Of a stretch of DNA of 64,000 nt, positions 1-8,259 are shown piece by piece. The position numbers and the translations under genes are program-made. The stretch spans positions 186,001-250,000 of the forward strand of contig NZ_ATWI01000012.1 of the NCBI RefSeq assembly GCF_000421165.1, read 5' to 3'. How positions within the stretch are numbered: position 1 is the first letter of the stretch; each line of letters opens with the position of its first letter. A model generated the notes under the pieces. It saw only the letters and a list, made by a program, of their open reading frames with translations. It did not search any database and was not told where the DNA came from. Source of the DNA: Marinobacter daepoensis DSM 16072 (GTDB lineage: Bacteria; Pseudomonadota; Gammaproteobacteria; Pseudomonadales; Oleiphilaceae).

Positions 1-102
1 GGAAGGCTTCGTCGGGCCGGGACTGCAGGGGCCTGAACGGAATGATAGGATGCTTTGAGTTTGAACCCGTCACATCTATGGAAGAACGCAGGAGTTAAGG
101 CC
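1..102. other. Left-edge sequence with no assignable gene
   Basis: No start or stop here supports a gene. Short open frames run in from the left edge and stop within about 100 bases, so the end of an upstream plus-strand gene is possible, but the frame cannot be decided. A GGAG at 91-94 belongs to the following lipoprotein gene. Confidence 0.4.
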
Positions 103-996
103 ATGTTGAGCAAGGCAGATTTTAAGGTGGGAGCAATGGCGGCCAGGCTGGGCCTGTTGGTGTTTCTGGTTGCCGGCGCAGGCTGTGCCAACCTGAGCGG
201 TGGCAGCCCGGAACCCGAGTTGAGTGCGAACGGGCTCTGTTCTGAGGCATGGTACGAAGCCATCGAGCATCGGGTGCCCACTGGCGACGGGCAGGGCCAC
301 GGCCCGGATATTGGTTCGGACGAGTGGAAGTCGGTGATTGAATTCCGGCTTGGCATTCGTGGCCAGGCTGGCGTCCCGGGGCGGGACACCGACGCCTGGT
401 GTCGTTACATTGAGTCGCTCGTTCAGGATTCAGCCACGGGCGAAACCAGCCGGGTGGAGGCAGTGTCACAACCGTCGTTTTCCTGTGAGGGCGTTGAGGC
501 AGGAAGTACCGAGGCGATGATTTGTGCCAACCAGCGTTTATCGGCGCTCGACAGAGAGCTATCGGGGGTTTATGCCGCCGCTCTGGAAAAAGCGGAAAAC
601 CAGCATCCCTCTGTGCTCAGGGCAGAGCAGCGAGGTTGGATCAAAGGGCGCGATGATTGCTGGAAAGCGGATGATCGGTCTGAGTGCGTGGCACGTGAGT
701 ACCAACAGCGCATTGCCGAACTTCAGGCCCGCTATCAGTTGGTTCCATCCAAGGGCCCGTTCCGTTTCGCTTGTGATGGCAATCCCGCCAATGAGGTGAT
801 TGTGACCTTCTTTGAGACCGAGCCGTCGACGCTGGTTGCCGAACGTGGCGACCGTGTGTCGCTCATGTACCTGCAACCGAGCGCCAGCGGAAGCAAGTAC
901 CAGGGGCGCAATGAAATGTTCTGGGAACATCAGGGGCAAGCCACGATCGTATGGGGACACGACGCCCCGGACATGCAGTGTGTCAGGGTGAGGTAA
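103..996 (+). CDS. Lipoprotein with LprI-like (DUF1311) and MliC-like lysozyme-inhibitor domains
   Basis: Predicted envelope lipoprotein of 297 residues. I chose the ATG at 103 because a GGAG lies 8 bases upstream; an in-frame TTG at 55 has no ribosome site. The N-terminus has a hydrophobic stretch ending in Ala-Gly-Cys, a plausible though not canonical lipobox. The middle has the LprI/DUF1311 pattern (CEGVEAGSTEAMICANQRLS, then a Trp/Arg/Cys-rich segment with RGWIKGRDDCW). The C-terminal 80 residues resemble the MliC family (FACDGN, MFWEHQGQATIVWG, final Cys). Both families are known as inhibitors of C-type lysozyme, so a role in protecting peptidoglycan is inferred. An N-terminal Cys/Trp-containing segment before the LprI part is not recognised. 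The gene is isolated: its only near neighbour is the convergent pxpC. Confidence 0.75.
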   Translation: MLSKADFKVGAMAARLGLLVFLVAGAGCANLSGGSPEPELSANGLCSEAWYEAIEHRVPTGDGQGHGPDIGSDEWKSVIEFRLGIRGQAGVPGRDTDAWCRYIESLVQDSATGETSRVEAVSQPSFSCEGVEAGSTEAMICANQRLSALDRELSGVYAAALEKAENQHPSVLRAEQRGWIKGRDDCWKADDRSECVAREYQQRIAELQARYQLVPSKGPFRFACDGNPANEVIVTFFETEPSTLVAERGDRVSLMYLQPSASGSKYQGRNEMFWEHQGQATIVWGHDAPDMQCVRVR

Positions 997-1017
997 CGGG
1001 GCGTCGGCTTTTCGGAA

Positions 1018-1971
1018 TCAGGCGTTGAACCCGGCCAGAAAAGCGCGGTATTCCCGGAGCACCGCTTCACTGCTGTGGGCGACCAGCCTGACTTCCTGTC
1101 CGGGGAGGCATTGGGCCAGCCGGGACGCGGCCAGCGGTGAAAGCGAGCCCAGTCTTGGATAGCCTCCGATGGTCTGGCGGTCGTTGAGCAACACGATCGG
1201 CTGGCCATCGGGTGGCACCTGGACCCCTCCGAGGTTGATCCCCTCTGAAATCAGGGAGCGGATTTGGCACTGTAATCGGGGGCCTGTCAGGCGCACTCCC
1301 ATGCGGTCTGCCCGGTCATCTACCCGCCACCAGGCGTTGAATGCATCAAACAGGCTGCGGCCGGTGAACTCGGCAATCTGAGCGCCTGGCAGCAGGTCGA
1401 GCTGTGGTGGCTCCCGGAAATCCGGGCGGGCGTGGCCCGGGGCCTCGGTAAGGCCCTGCGTTGCGGGGGTGGTTGGTGTGAAGATGCGTAACTGGTCATC
1501 ATCGGCCAGTTTTCGGCCATAGCCATCGAAGCCGCCCAGTTGCTCCCGGGCCACACAGGCCACACTGCCCATGGCCGGAGGCGCGGCAAAGCCGCCGTGA
1601 ACGGACAGGTAGGCCCGCAGGCCGCTTGCCGGGGTGCCAAACGCCAGGGTCTGGCCCTCGGGCCAGTGTACCCGTTGCCAGAGCGGAACCGGCTTGCCCT
1701 CGAGGGTAGCGCCAAGGTCGGCCCCGGCAATGGCGATTTCAAGGTCGCGTTCGGCCACCAGTTGCAGCCCGCCAAAGGTGACTTCGAGGCTTGCCGAGCC
1801 CCAGGGGTTGCCGGCCAGGTGGTTGGCCCAGGCCCAGGAATACAGGTCGGCCGGACCGCCCTGAGTGACCCCCAGATGTCGGACGCCAAAGCGGCCCCGG
1901 TCCTGAAGCAGCGCAAGTGGCCCGGCCCGGCGAACCCGAATGGCGATGTCGGTTGCGGATTGGGGGGTCAT
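1018..1971 (-). CDS. pxpC: 5-oxoprolinase subunit C (KipA/biotin-dependent carboxyltransferase family)
   Basis: Subunit C of the ATP-dependent prokaryotic 5-oxoprolinase PxpABC, which opens 5-oxo-L-proline to L-glutamate in the cytoplasm. The 317-residue product has the family opening (ALLQDRGRFGVRHLGVTQGG), the YLSVHGGFA segment and the late GVQVPPDGQPIVLLNDRQT and IGGYPRLG motifs of the KipA/AHS2 family. It is the last gene of the minus-strand cassette; its ATG overlaps the pxpB stop in an ATGA, so translation is probably coupled. KipA/KipI homologues were first described as sporulation-kinase regulators in Bacillus, but the complete A-B-C set makes the metabolic role the better call. Confidence 0.9.
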   Translation of the reverse strand: MTPQSATDIAIRVRRAGPLALLQDRGRFGVRHLGVTQGGPADLYSWAWANHLAGNPWGSASLEVTFGGLQLVAERDLEIAIAGADLGATLEGKPVPLWQRVHWPEGQTLAFGTPASGLRAYLSVHGGFAAPPAMGSVACVAREQLGGFDGYGRKLADDDQLRIFTPTTPATQGLTEAPGHARPDFREPPQLDLLPGAQIAEFTGRSLFDAFNAWWRVDDRADRMGVRLTGPRLQCQIRSLISEGINLGGVQVPPDGQPIVLLNDRQTIGGYPRLGSLSPLAASRLAQCLPGQEVRLVAHSSEAVLREYRAFLAGFNA

Positions 1972-2696
1972 TGGGCAGCCTCCATGGGGGTGGTGTCGCC
2001 TCCGTCACGTTCAAATGCGTCGCGAGAGACCGGGGCGAAACGTACCTGGTCGCCCACGTTCAGCAGGCTGAAGCCTTCTCTTTCACGGTCAAACAAGCGG
2101 GCACTGGTTCGGCCGAGAAGGTTCCAGCCGCCGGGGGTGGCTGTGGGATAGGCTGCGGTCTGACGTGCCGCAATGGCAACGCTGCCCACCGGGACTTTTT
2201 TACGGGGTGTGTCGAGCCTTGGGCATTCCAGCCGAGGGTCCGTCAGGCCCATGAAGGCAAAGCCTGGCGCAAAGCCCAGGGCAAAGACGCGGTAGGTTTT
2301 CTGGCTGTGGCACGCGATGACGTCGGCCACCGACAGGCCCGTGTGTTCTGCGACCCGCTCCAGATCTGGCCCGACGCTGGCATGGTAGTACGTGGGCAGT
2401 TCATGGATCTGGCTGGTGCTGGTACCGCCTTCCGGAGTCAGGCCTGTCAGCAGGGTGGTGATCGTCTGTTGTGCTTCAAACGGGCTCAGTTGTACCGGAT
2501 CGAAAACCACCAGCAGGGTGGTGTAGGACGGCACAAGATCCACCAGCGCCGTTCCGAACGCCGATTCGCAGCGTTGCAGCAACGCGGTGATCCAGGGGAG
2601 GTTGGCTTCATCAATGGTGTCGAACAGCCGGACCATCCAGCCATCCAGTCCTGCAGATTCCAGCCGGGGCAGGGCGGTAGCGGATCGCGGGCTCAT
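1968..2696 (-). CDS. pxpB: 5-oxoprolinase subunit B (KipI family)
   Basis: Subunit B of 5-oxoprolinase, partner of PxpA and PxpC. The 242-residue length is normal for KipI/AHS1. Family segments visible are [10 protein letters not shown] near residue 60, the HELPTYY block and, in the second half, [19 protein letters not shown] followed by [20 protein letters not shown] and [11 protein letters not shown]. The ATG overlaps the pxpA stop by 4 bases and the stop overlaps the pxpC start by 4 bases, so the three subunits are probably produced in a coupled way. No separate promoter is evident between them. Confidence 0.92.
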   Translation of the reverse strand: MSPRSATALPRLESAGLDGWMVRLFDTIDEANLPWITALLQRCESAFGTALVDLVPSYTTLLVVFDPVQLSPFEAQQTITTLLTGLTPEGGTSTSQIHELPTYYHASVGPDLERVAEHTGLSVADVIACHSQKTYRVFALGFAPGFAFMGLTDPRLECPRLDTPRKKVPVGSVAIAARQTAAYPTATPGGWNLLGRTSARLFDREREGFSLLNVGDQVRFAPVSRDAFERDGGDTTPMEAAQ

Positions 2697-3448
2697 GCCT
2701 GGCTTCCCAGTGCCTGAATGGCCTCACGGATGGACTGGATCGCGGCAATGGAGTCGTTGTTGTCCCCGTGCACGCAGAGTGTGTCGGCGTTCAGCACGAT
2801 CTCGCTGCCGTCGCTGGCGGTCAGTGGTTCGCCTTTGGCGATTCTGATGGCCTGCGCCAGGATTTCATCCGGGTCTTCGTGGACTGCCCCCGGCAGCCGC
2901 CGGGAAACCAGGTGTCCCTGAGGGTCGTAGGCCCGGTCTGCGAAGGCCTCAAACCACAGGGTGATGCCGTGCCGGTCGGCAATGTCCTGTACCATGGAGG
3001 TGTCGCAGGCAGCCATCGTCATCAACGGCAGGGAAGCATCGAAATCCTTGACCGCTCTGACCACCGCTTCGAATAGCCCGGGGTCGCGGATCATGTCGTT
3101 GTAGAGTGCGCCGTGGGGTTTCACGTAATGAAGCTGCAGGCCTTCGGCCCGACAGAGCCCGGACAAGGCACCAATCTGATACAGCACCAGGTCTTCCACT
3201 TCATCCGGCGAGCAGGCGATGGAGCGCCGGCCAAAACCAACCAGATCCGGATAGGATGGATGAGCGCCGACTTTCACCTGATGGGCCTTGGCCAAACGCA
3301 CGGTGCGCCGGATAACGTGGGGGTCGGAAGCGTGGAAGCCGCAGGCTACGTTGGCCAGGTCGACGTGGGGCATCACGTGCTCATCCATACCCATGACCCA
3401 GGGGCCAAAGCTTTCGCCCATGTCGGCATTGATCAAAAGCGTTTTCAT
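2693..3448 (-). CDS. pxpA: 5-oxoprolinase subunit A (LamB/YcsF family)
   Basis: Subunit A of 5-oxoprolinase (LamB/YcsF fold), 251 residues. The chosen ATG at 3448 gives the family start [15 protein letters not shown] and has AGGAGAGGG just upstream; a longer in-frame reading from 3484 would add 12 unrelated residues inside the upstream gene. Diagnostic segments are [41 protein letters not shown] and [24 protein letters not shown]. The start overlaps the stop of the upstream membrane-protein gene by 4 bases and the stop overlaps pxpB. In characterised bacteria PxpA works only with PxpB and PxpC, both present here. Confidence 0.93.
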   Translation of the reverse strand: MKTLLINADMGESFGPWVMGMDEHVMPHVDLANVACGFHASDPHVIRRTVRLAKAHQVKVGAHPSYPDLVGFGRRSIACSPDEVEDLVLYQIGALSGLCRAEGLQLHYVKPHGALYNDMIRDPGLFEAVVRAVKDFDASLPLMTMAACDTSMVQDIADRHGITLWFEAFADRAYDPQGHLVSRRLPGAVHEDPDEILAQAIRIAKGEPLTASDGSEIVLNADTLCVHGDNNDSIAAIQSIREAIQALGSQA

Positions 3449-4245
3449 ATACCCTCTCCTGTCTGCAGTGCGCGGTAACGCCATTGGCTGATGACAAAAA
3501 TACCCAGGCTCACCGCGATGGAAGCCAGCAGGGACGTGGCGAAGGTGGCCATGGGCGGCAGCGTCTCCACCGTCAGAGCCAGTGCCACCGTAAAGGCCAC
3601 GAGGCTGAGCATGCCTTTCTGGGCCATGCTCACGGTCGCCCTCGCGACGTCGGGGCCGTAACGTTCGTACAGTGTCCAGCCAATGGTGAACAGCCCCACC
3701 GGAAACCCAACCAATATACCGGAAAGGAAAGGCCCGGACTGTGCCGCCACAGTGGTTGCAATACTCACCAGGATACCGGCCAGCATGCCTCTCAGTAGTA
3801 AATCAAACCAGCCGGATCTGGCAACCACCACGGTTTGTTCCAGGTTCAACCGGCGGCGGATCATTTCGGCAATCAGGAGCACCAGCCCATAGACCAGGAG
3901 GCCTCCCCATACGCCTCCGGGAAGCAGGGAAAACAACAGGGAGGCGGGTATCCAGCTGCCCGTTGCCAGGGCCAGGCTGGTGAAAATGCCAAAGCGTCCG
4001 GCGGCCAGGACAAAGCAGATGGCAAACACCAGGGTGGCAATGAGCGCATGCAGTGTCGACAGGGCGGCGGCCTGCAGGAAGTCGGTAGAACGTTCCTGCA
4101 GCATGAAGAAATAACCGGGGCCCAGAATGATCGGCGTCCCTGCCAGAATGCCGCCAAGCCGTGGGCCCATCCTGCCGACGGCCACCGACACGCCGATAAC
4201 CACCGCGGCGGTCGCCACCAGTTTTGCAACCAGAACGCTCAGCAT
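3445..4245 (-). CDS. Polytopic membrane protein with an internal duplication, in the 5-oxoprolinase cassette
   Basis: I do not recognise a named family. The 266-residue product is very hydrophobic, with about eight probable membrane segments. It has two similar halves: the first contains [20 protein letters not shown] and the second [20 protein letters not shown], each followed by a short polar loop ([16 protein letters not shown]) and two further helices. The shared pattern G-P-x-L-x-G-I-L-x-G-x-P suggests duplication of a four-helix unit, as in many transporters. It overlaps the amidase stop by 7 bases and pxpA by 4, so it is part of the operon. Export or import of a substrate or product of oxoproline metabolism is a reasonable guess; membrane support for the enzymes is another. 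Confidence 0.7.
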   Translation of the reverse strand: MLSVLVAKLVATAAVVIGVSVAVGRMGPRLGGILAGTPIILGPGYFFMLQERSTDFLQAAALSTLHALIATLVFAICFVLAAGRFGIFTSLALATGSWIPASLLFSLLPGGVWGGLLVYGLVLLIAEMIRRRLNLEQTVVVARSGWFDLLLRGMLAGILVSIATTVAAQSGPFLSGILVGFPVGLFTIGWTLYERYGPDVARATVSMAQKGMLSLVAFTVALALTVETLPPMATFATSLLASIAVSLGIFVISQWRYRALQTGEGI

Positions 4246-5612
4246 GCGGTTTCTAGGGTCTCCTCAAGTCCGGCTGCGATGGCGAGTACGTCCCGGTCCG
4301 CGCCGTTCCGGCCAACCAGCATCAGGCCTGATGGCAGCGCCCCCGGCTCGTGGTTCGGGATGGTAATGGCACACAAATCCAACAGGTTGGCGACGGTTGG
4401 GTTGCGCAGCACCAGCAGGTTCAGGCGGCCATAATCTTCGTCCTGAGTGAGATCCTCAACGCGGGGAGGCGCAACCGGCACGGTGGGCGCAAGCAGTCCG
4501 TCGTAGGCCGACAGCCATTGGTCTGCCTGTTGAGTGCGGTGTTGCCGGCGCTGGAGCAACTCAATGTAGTCGGCGGCACTGAGAGCGGCGCCCCGTTCGA
4601 TCCGGACGCGAACCCTTGGGTCGTACTGGTCTCCGTGCGAGGCCAGCCATTCCCGGTGAAGGTGGTAGCTTTCTGCGGCAGTAAAGCCGCCGCCTTCCAG
4701 CAGCTCCGGCAAGCTATCGAGGACAGGAACCGCTACCTCGTCGATGCGCGCACCGGCCGCGCGTAGCCGCTTCAGGCTCGTGGTGAAGGCTTCTGCAATT
4801 TCCGGCGCAACGTCGTCGAGCATGTAGTTCGACGGAACGGCAAAGCGCAGGCCGTCCAGTGGACGCGGCGTCAGTGTCTGAGCGCGCTGGCCGGCCAGGA
4901 CAGCATCAAGCCGGGCGCAACAGTCCACGGTTCGGGCCATCGGGCCGATGGAATCCAGGCTGTCGGACAGCGGGAACGAGCCGTTGCGTGGAATGCGTTG
5001 CTGCGACGGTTTGAAACCGACCAGGCCACAGAAGGCCGAGGGAATGCGAACGGAGCCGCCCGTGTCGGACCCGATGGCCGCCGCGGCCATATTGCGGGCC
5101 ACAGCGACCGCCGCCCCCGAGGAGGAGCCCCCGGGAATCCGGCCCGGCGCAATGGGGTTGTCGGGGGTGCCATAGTGGGGGTTGATGCCCAGCCCGGAAT
5201 AGGCAAACTCGGTCATGTTGGTGTGTCCGGTGATTACCGCTCCCGCACTCCGCAGACGAGATACGATAAGGGCATCGGCTCCGGCGGGTGTTTTCCACCA
5301 CTGGCTGCCGGCGTGGGTGACCTCGCCGGCAACGTCGAACAGCACTTTCAGGGCGATGGGCAGGCCGGCCAGCTCGCCCACCGGTGCCTGGGCGCTCCGT
5401 AGTGTATCCACCGCCCGGGCTTCCGCGACCGCCTGCCGGTCAAACCGGCCGGTGTAGATCTGTTGGTCCGGGTTGTCGCCACGGTCGATGTTGCTCAGGC
5501 AGGTTTCCAGCAGGTCGGTGGCCCGCCACTGGCCGGTTGCCAGACCGTCCAGCAGGTCTGCGAGGGACTCTGCCGGTAACGGTTTGAGAGGCTCAGATCT
5601 GAACTGCGTCAT
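4239..5612 (-). CDS. Amidase (amidase signature family)
   Basis: Cytoplasmic hydrolase of the amidase signature family, 457 residues, normal length. The Ser-cisSer-Lys triad is visible: Lys89 in LPIALKVLFDVAG, cis-Ser163 in PGGSSSGAA and nucleophile Ser187 in GSDTGGSVRIPSAFCG; the 24-residue spacing of the two serines is the family norm. Substrate cannot be read from sequence; the family includes allophanate hydrolase, indoleacetamide hydrolase and GatA. The gene is joined to DUF2848 by an ATGA overlap and to the membrane-protein gene by a 7-base overlap. In this setting hydrolysis of an amide related to 5-oxoproline or of an imported N-acyl compound is plausible. It is not GatA: no gatB or gatC is nearby. 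Confidence 0.9.
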   Translation of the reverse strand: MTQFRSEPLKPLPAESLADLLDGLATGQWRATDLLETCLSNIDRGDNPDQQIYTGRFDRQAVAEARAVDTLRSAQAPVGELAGLPIALKVLFDVAGEVTHAGSQWWKTPAGADALIVSRLRSAGAVITGHTNMTEFAYSGLGINPHYGTPDNPIAPGRIPGGSSSGAAVAVARNMAAAAIGSDTGGSVRIPSAFCGLVGFKPSQQRIPRNGSFPLSDSLDSIGPMARTVDCCARLDAVLAGQRAQTLTPRPLDGLRFAVPSNYMLDDVAPEIAEAFTTSLKRLRAAGARIDEVAVPVLDSLPELLEGGGFTAAESYHLHREWLASHGDQYDPRVRVRIERGAALSAADYIELLQRRQHRTQQADQWLSAYDGLLAPTVPVAPPRVEDLTQDEDYGRLNLLVLRNPTVANLLDLCAITIPNHEPGALPSGLMLVGRNGADRDVLAIAAGLEETLETAC

Positions 5613-6286
5613 TTCACCACCGATAGTGTTTCAATGTTGTATGCGTGTTCCAGAGCGCGGCCTTTGACCGGGTCTGTCAGTACCATTCGGAACGCCTGAG
5701 CCGGGCGAACGCCGCCCATCACTGGCAGCGTCCCGCAGAGCATGGCCTGGCCCGGGGCCAGTTCGGTTTTGTCCAGGCCGAACCGGCGGAGCAGGTCTTC
5801 CGGGTGGAGCAGGCCTGTCACGCCACCTTGCTGATACGGTACTTCCTGGCCATCTATGGTCGCGAATGACGCCATCTGCAACTGGTCCCAGTGTTCAATC
5901 ACATCGGCCAGCCACCAGACCTGACGACCGACCGGCTTGGCGCACACCTGTTTGGAGTGGGCGACCGACCAGGCTTCGGCCTCCCGGTCGGTGTGGTCCG
6001 AGCCGATCCCGACGAGGGTGCCGCGCTCGGTGCCAATCAGCAGAACTTCGATTTCGCCGCTGGTTTCGTTGCCCAGAAACTGAACATTCCCGTCGCTGGT
6101 GACCAGTCCCGCCGAGGCCCGATAGAACAGCGGGGTGCTGGAGGGCGGCGCAACCCCGATGGCTTTGAGTTCTTCAATATGCTCATCAATGCCGGCCTGC
6201 TCACGCCCGGCCCAGCCAGCAATAATCAGTTCGTTGATGGCAACGTTCAGCGTTTCGCCAGTCTCGGCCAGTTGAAATTCAGTCAT
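5609..6286 (-). CDS. DUF2848 family protein
   Basis: Protein of 225 residues that I assign to DUF2848 from its overall pattern: FLGNETSGEIEVLLIG, VGIGSDHTDREAE, SKQVCAKPVGRQVWWLADV and a C-terminal LCGTLPVMGGVRPA block. The charged HTDRE segment resembles the metal-binding region of fumarylacetoacetate-hydrolase-like proteins, but that relation is from memory and not proven. I use the ATG at 6286 (7 bases after AGGAG) rather than the GTG one codon earlier. It overlaps the amidase start by 4 bases. Its biochemical role is unknown; its place between a TRAP transporter and an amidase suggests a step acting on the imported compound. Confidence 0.8.
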   Translation of the reverse strand: MTEFQLAETGETLNVAINELIIAGWAGREQAGIDEHIEELKAIGVAPPSSTPLFYRASAGLVTSDGNVQFLGNETSGEIEVLLIGTERGTLVGIGSDHTDREAEAWSVAHSKQVCAKPVGRQVWWLADVIEHWDQLQMASFATIDGQEVPYQQGGVTGLLHPEDLLRRFGLDKTELAPGQAMLCGTLPVMGGVRPAQAFRMVLTDPVKGRALEHAYNIETLSVVK

Positions 6287-6319
6287 CACGGGTCTCCTGT
6301 TGTTGTATGTTGATCAGCG

Positions 6320-7603
6320 TTAATTCAGCAGTTCCGGCAGGAACAGCGCGATTGAGGGGAACAGCACCAATGCGACGGCCATCAGGAGCATCATCGCGAC
6401 GTACGGCAAAGCTCCGACCATCACGTCGTTGAAGGAGCCGCCCTGGCGCACGCCCTGAACCACATAAAGGTTGAGCCCGACAGGCGGTGTAATCAGTGCC
6501 ATCTCAATCAGCAGGATCAGCAGGATGCCGAACCAGACCGGGTCAAAGCCCATGCCGATGATGATCGGTGCCACAATCGGAATGGTGATCACCATCAGAG
6601 ACAGGGTTTCGATGAAGAAACCCAGGATGATGTACAGGGCAATGACCAGCAGCAGTGTTGAGTAGGGGCCAAGACCGGCGGCTTCCAGGAATGACGTCAG
6701 CTCCCGGGTGATGCCGGCAGAGGCCAGGACAAAATTCAGGAAGTACGACGCCATGATGATCAGCATGATCATGCCGGTGGTACGCATGGTGCCTTCCAGA
6801 GCTTCCAGGATCACGGACTTGCTCAGCTTGCCCATGATCGCGGCAATCACCATGGCCCCGATTACGCCGAGGGAGGCGGCTTCTGTGGGAGTCGCCCAGC
6901 CCGCATAGATCGACCCAACCACAATACCGAATAGCACCAGAACCGGGACCAGATGCCTCAGACCAGAGAGTCGCTCGCCCCAGGAGTGATGGGTGCTCGG
7001 GCCACCCAGAGAAGGGCGCCACAGGCAGATGAGTGCGGTGCCGATGATGAACAGCAAGGCCAGCAATAGCCCGGGTATCATGCCCGCCGCGAACAGCTGA
7101 GGGATGGAGGTTTCGGTCAGGAAGCCGTATACAATGAGGTTGATCGACGGTGGAATCATGATGCCGAGGGTGCCGCCCGCTGCGATGGACCCGGTGAACA
7201 GGCGCTGGTCGTACTTCAGGTCTTTGCCCTGAGGGATGGCAACGGTGCCAATGGTGGCAGCCGTCGCGACGCTTGAGCCGGAGGTGGCGGAAAACAGCGT
7301 TGCGGTACCTATGTTGGCGTGCAGCAGGCCACCTGGGAGCCAGGAGAACCAGCTTTCAAGGGCCCGGTAAGTGCCTTTGGCGATGCCGGTACGCACCAGA
7401 ATCTCGCCCAGCAGAATAAACAGCGGAATGGCAATCAGCAGAAAGCTGTTTGACGCGGACCAGAGTACGTCGCCCATGGCGTTGACCAAGGGGAACGGTG
7501 AGAAAAACTCGTCCAGAAACAGCCCCAGAACGATCAGGGTGGCGGCCACCGGAACACTCAGCAGGAGCAGGACCAGCAGTACGGTCAGAGTGATCAGAAT
7601 CAT
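6320..7603 (-). CDS. dctM: TRAP transporter large permease DctM
   Basis: Large membrane subunit of a tripartite ATP-independent periplasmic transporter, 427 residues, about 12 helices. Typical DctM segments are seen: FILLGEILVRTGIAKGTYRA, TATLFSATSGSSVATAATIGTVAIPQ, GTLGIMIPPSINLIVYG and PIVAPIIIGMGFDPVWFGILL. It uses the ion gradient to move a substrate delivered by DctP. The start codon overlaps the dctQ stop by one base (TGATG). About 33 bases separate its stop from DUF2848. The substrate is probably a small organic acid or cyclic amide, judging from the downstream 5-oxoprolinase genes. Confidence 0.93.
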   Translation of the reverse strand: MILITLTVLLVLLLLSVPVAATLIVLGLFLDEFFSPFPLVNAMGDVLWSASNSFLLIAIPLFILLGEILVRTGIAKGTYRALESWFSWLPGGLLHANIGTATLFSATSGSSVATAATIGTVAIPQGKDLKYDQRLFTGSIAAGGTLGIMIPPSINLIVYGFLTETSIPQLFAAGMIPGLLLALLFIIGTALICLWRPSLGGPSTHHSWGERLSGLRHLVPVLVLFGIVVGSIYAGWATPTEAASLGVIGAMVIAAIMGKLSKSVILEALEGTMRTTGMIMLIIMASYFLNFVLASAGITRELTSFLEAAGLGPYSTLLLVIALYIILGFFIETLSLMVITIPIVAPIIIGMGFDPVWFGILLILLIEMALITPPVGLNLYVVQGVRQGGSFNDVMVGALPYVAMMLLMAVALVLFPSIALFLPELLN

Positions 7604-8196
7604 CAGTTGGTTTCCTTGTTCTCTTCGCTGATCTGTTCATCCAGCGTTGGACTGCCTGCCAGGCGCTGGACGTCGTTCACCTGGCCAGCCAGCAGCCCCA
7701 GGAGGACGCGAAGTGACATCAGCACAACCGCGATGGAAAACCACACCAGGCCCAGCAGCCATAACGCCTGAGGAATCCAGACCGGGGTGCCCAGCGGGGT
7801 GTTGGCCCGAGCCCCGCCACTGTAGGAGTGTTCCGCAACCTCAAAGGCGGCACCCACCACCAGAACGCAGAACAATGCCAGCGATAGCAAGGCGATCAGG
7901 TCCAGTACCCCCCGAAGGCTGACCGGCAGTTTCAGGTAGAGCGCATCAATCCGGATGTGGGCTTTTCGCATCAGGGTGTAGGCAAACGCCCAGCTGGTGC
8001 TGATGGCCATCACGTACCCGGTGATTTCGGTCGCGTGCAGATTCGAGCGGCCGAGCAACTGCCGCGACAGGATCTCGACGGTCACCAGGACGACGGTCAG
8101 CAGAATCAGAACGCCGCCTGCCCTGGCCAGCCAGAGCGAGCCGGACTGGACGCCCTGAAGAATCCGGTCGAGCCCGGAATTTATCTGTTCCAACAT
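7603..8196 (-). CDS. dctQ: TRAP transporter small permease DctQ
   Basis: Small membrane subunit of the TRAP transporter, 197 residues with four predicted helices. The family features are an early hydrophobic helix with VEILSRQLLGRSNLHATEITGY, then SWAFAYTLMRKAHIRID. Start chosen at 8196: a GGAG lies 8 bases upstream, while an in-frame codon at 8247 would place the start inside the dctP-dctQ hairpin. It forms a complex with DctM, whose start it overlaps. The ribosome site abuts a strong 10-bp stem-loop (8207-8235) that may tune its expression relative to dctP. Confidence 0.9.
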   Translation of the reverse strand: MLEQINSGLDRILQGVQSGSLWLARAGGVLILLTVVLVTVEILSRQLLGRSNLHATEITGYVMAISTSWAFAYTLMRKAHIRIDALYLKLPVSLRGVLDLIALLSLALFCVLVVGAAFEVAEHSYSGGARANTPLGTPVWIPQALWLLGLVWFSIAVVLMSLRVLLGLLAGQVNDVQRLAGSPTLDEQISEENKETN

Positions 8197-8206
8197 AGGG
8201 GTCTCC

Positions 8207-8235
8207 AGAACGGGCTGATGCGCACAGCCCGTTCT
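8207..8235 (-). promoter_or_regulatory. Intercistronic stem-loop between dctP and dctQ
   Basis: AGAACGGGCT at 8207-8216 is the exact inverse of AGCCCGTTCT at 8226-8235, with a 9-base loop. In the direction of transcription the stem ends directly before the GGAG of dctQ and has no U-run, so it is not a standard terminator. A transcript-stabilising or translation-tuning element giving more DctP than DctQM is the likely role; this is inference. Confidence 0.6.
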
Positions 8236-8259
8236 TTGTTTCTGCAAGGTTGGGGGAGT

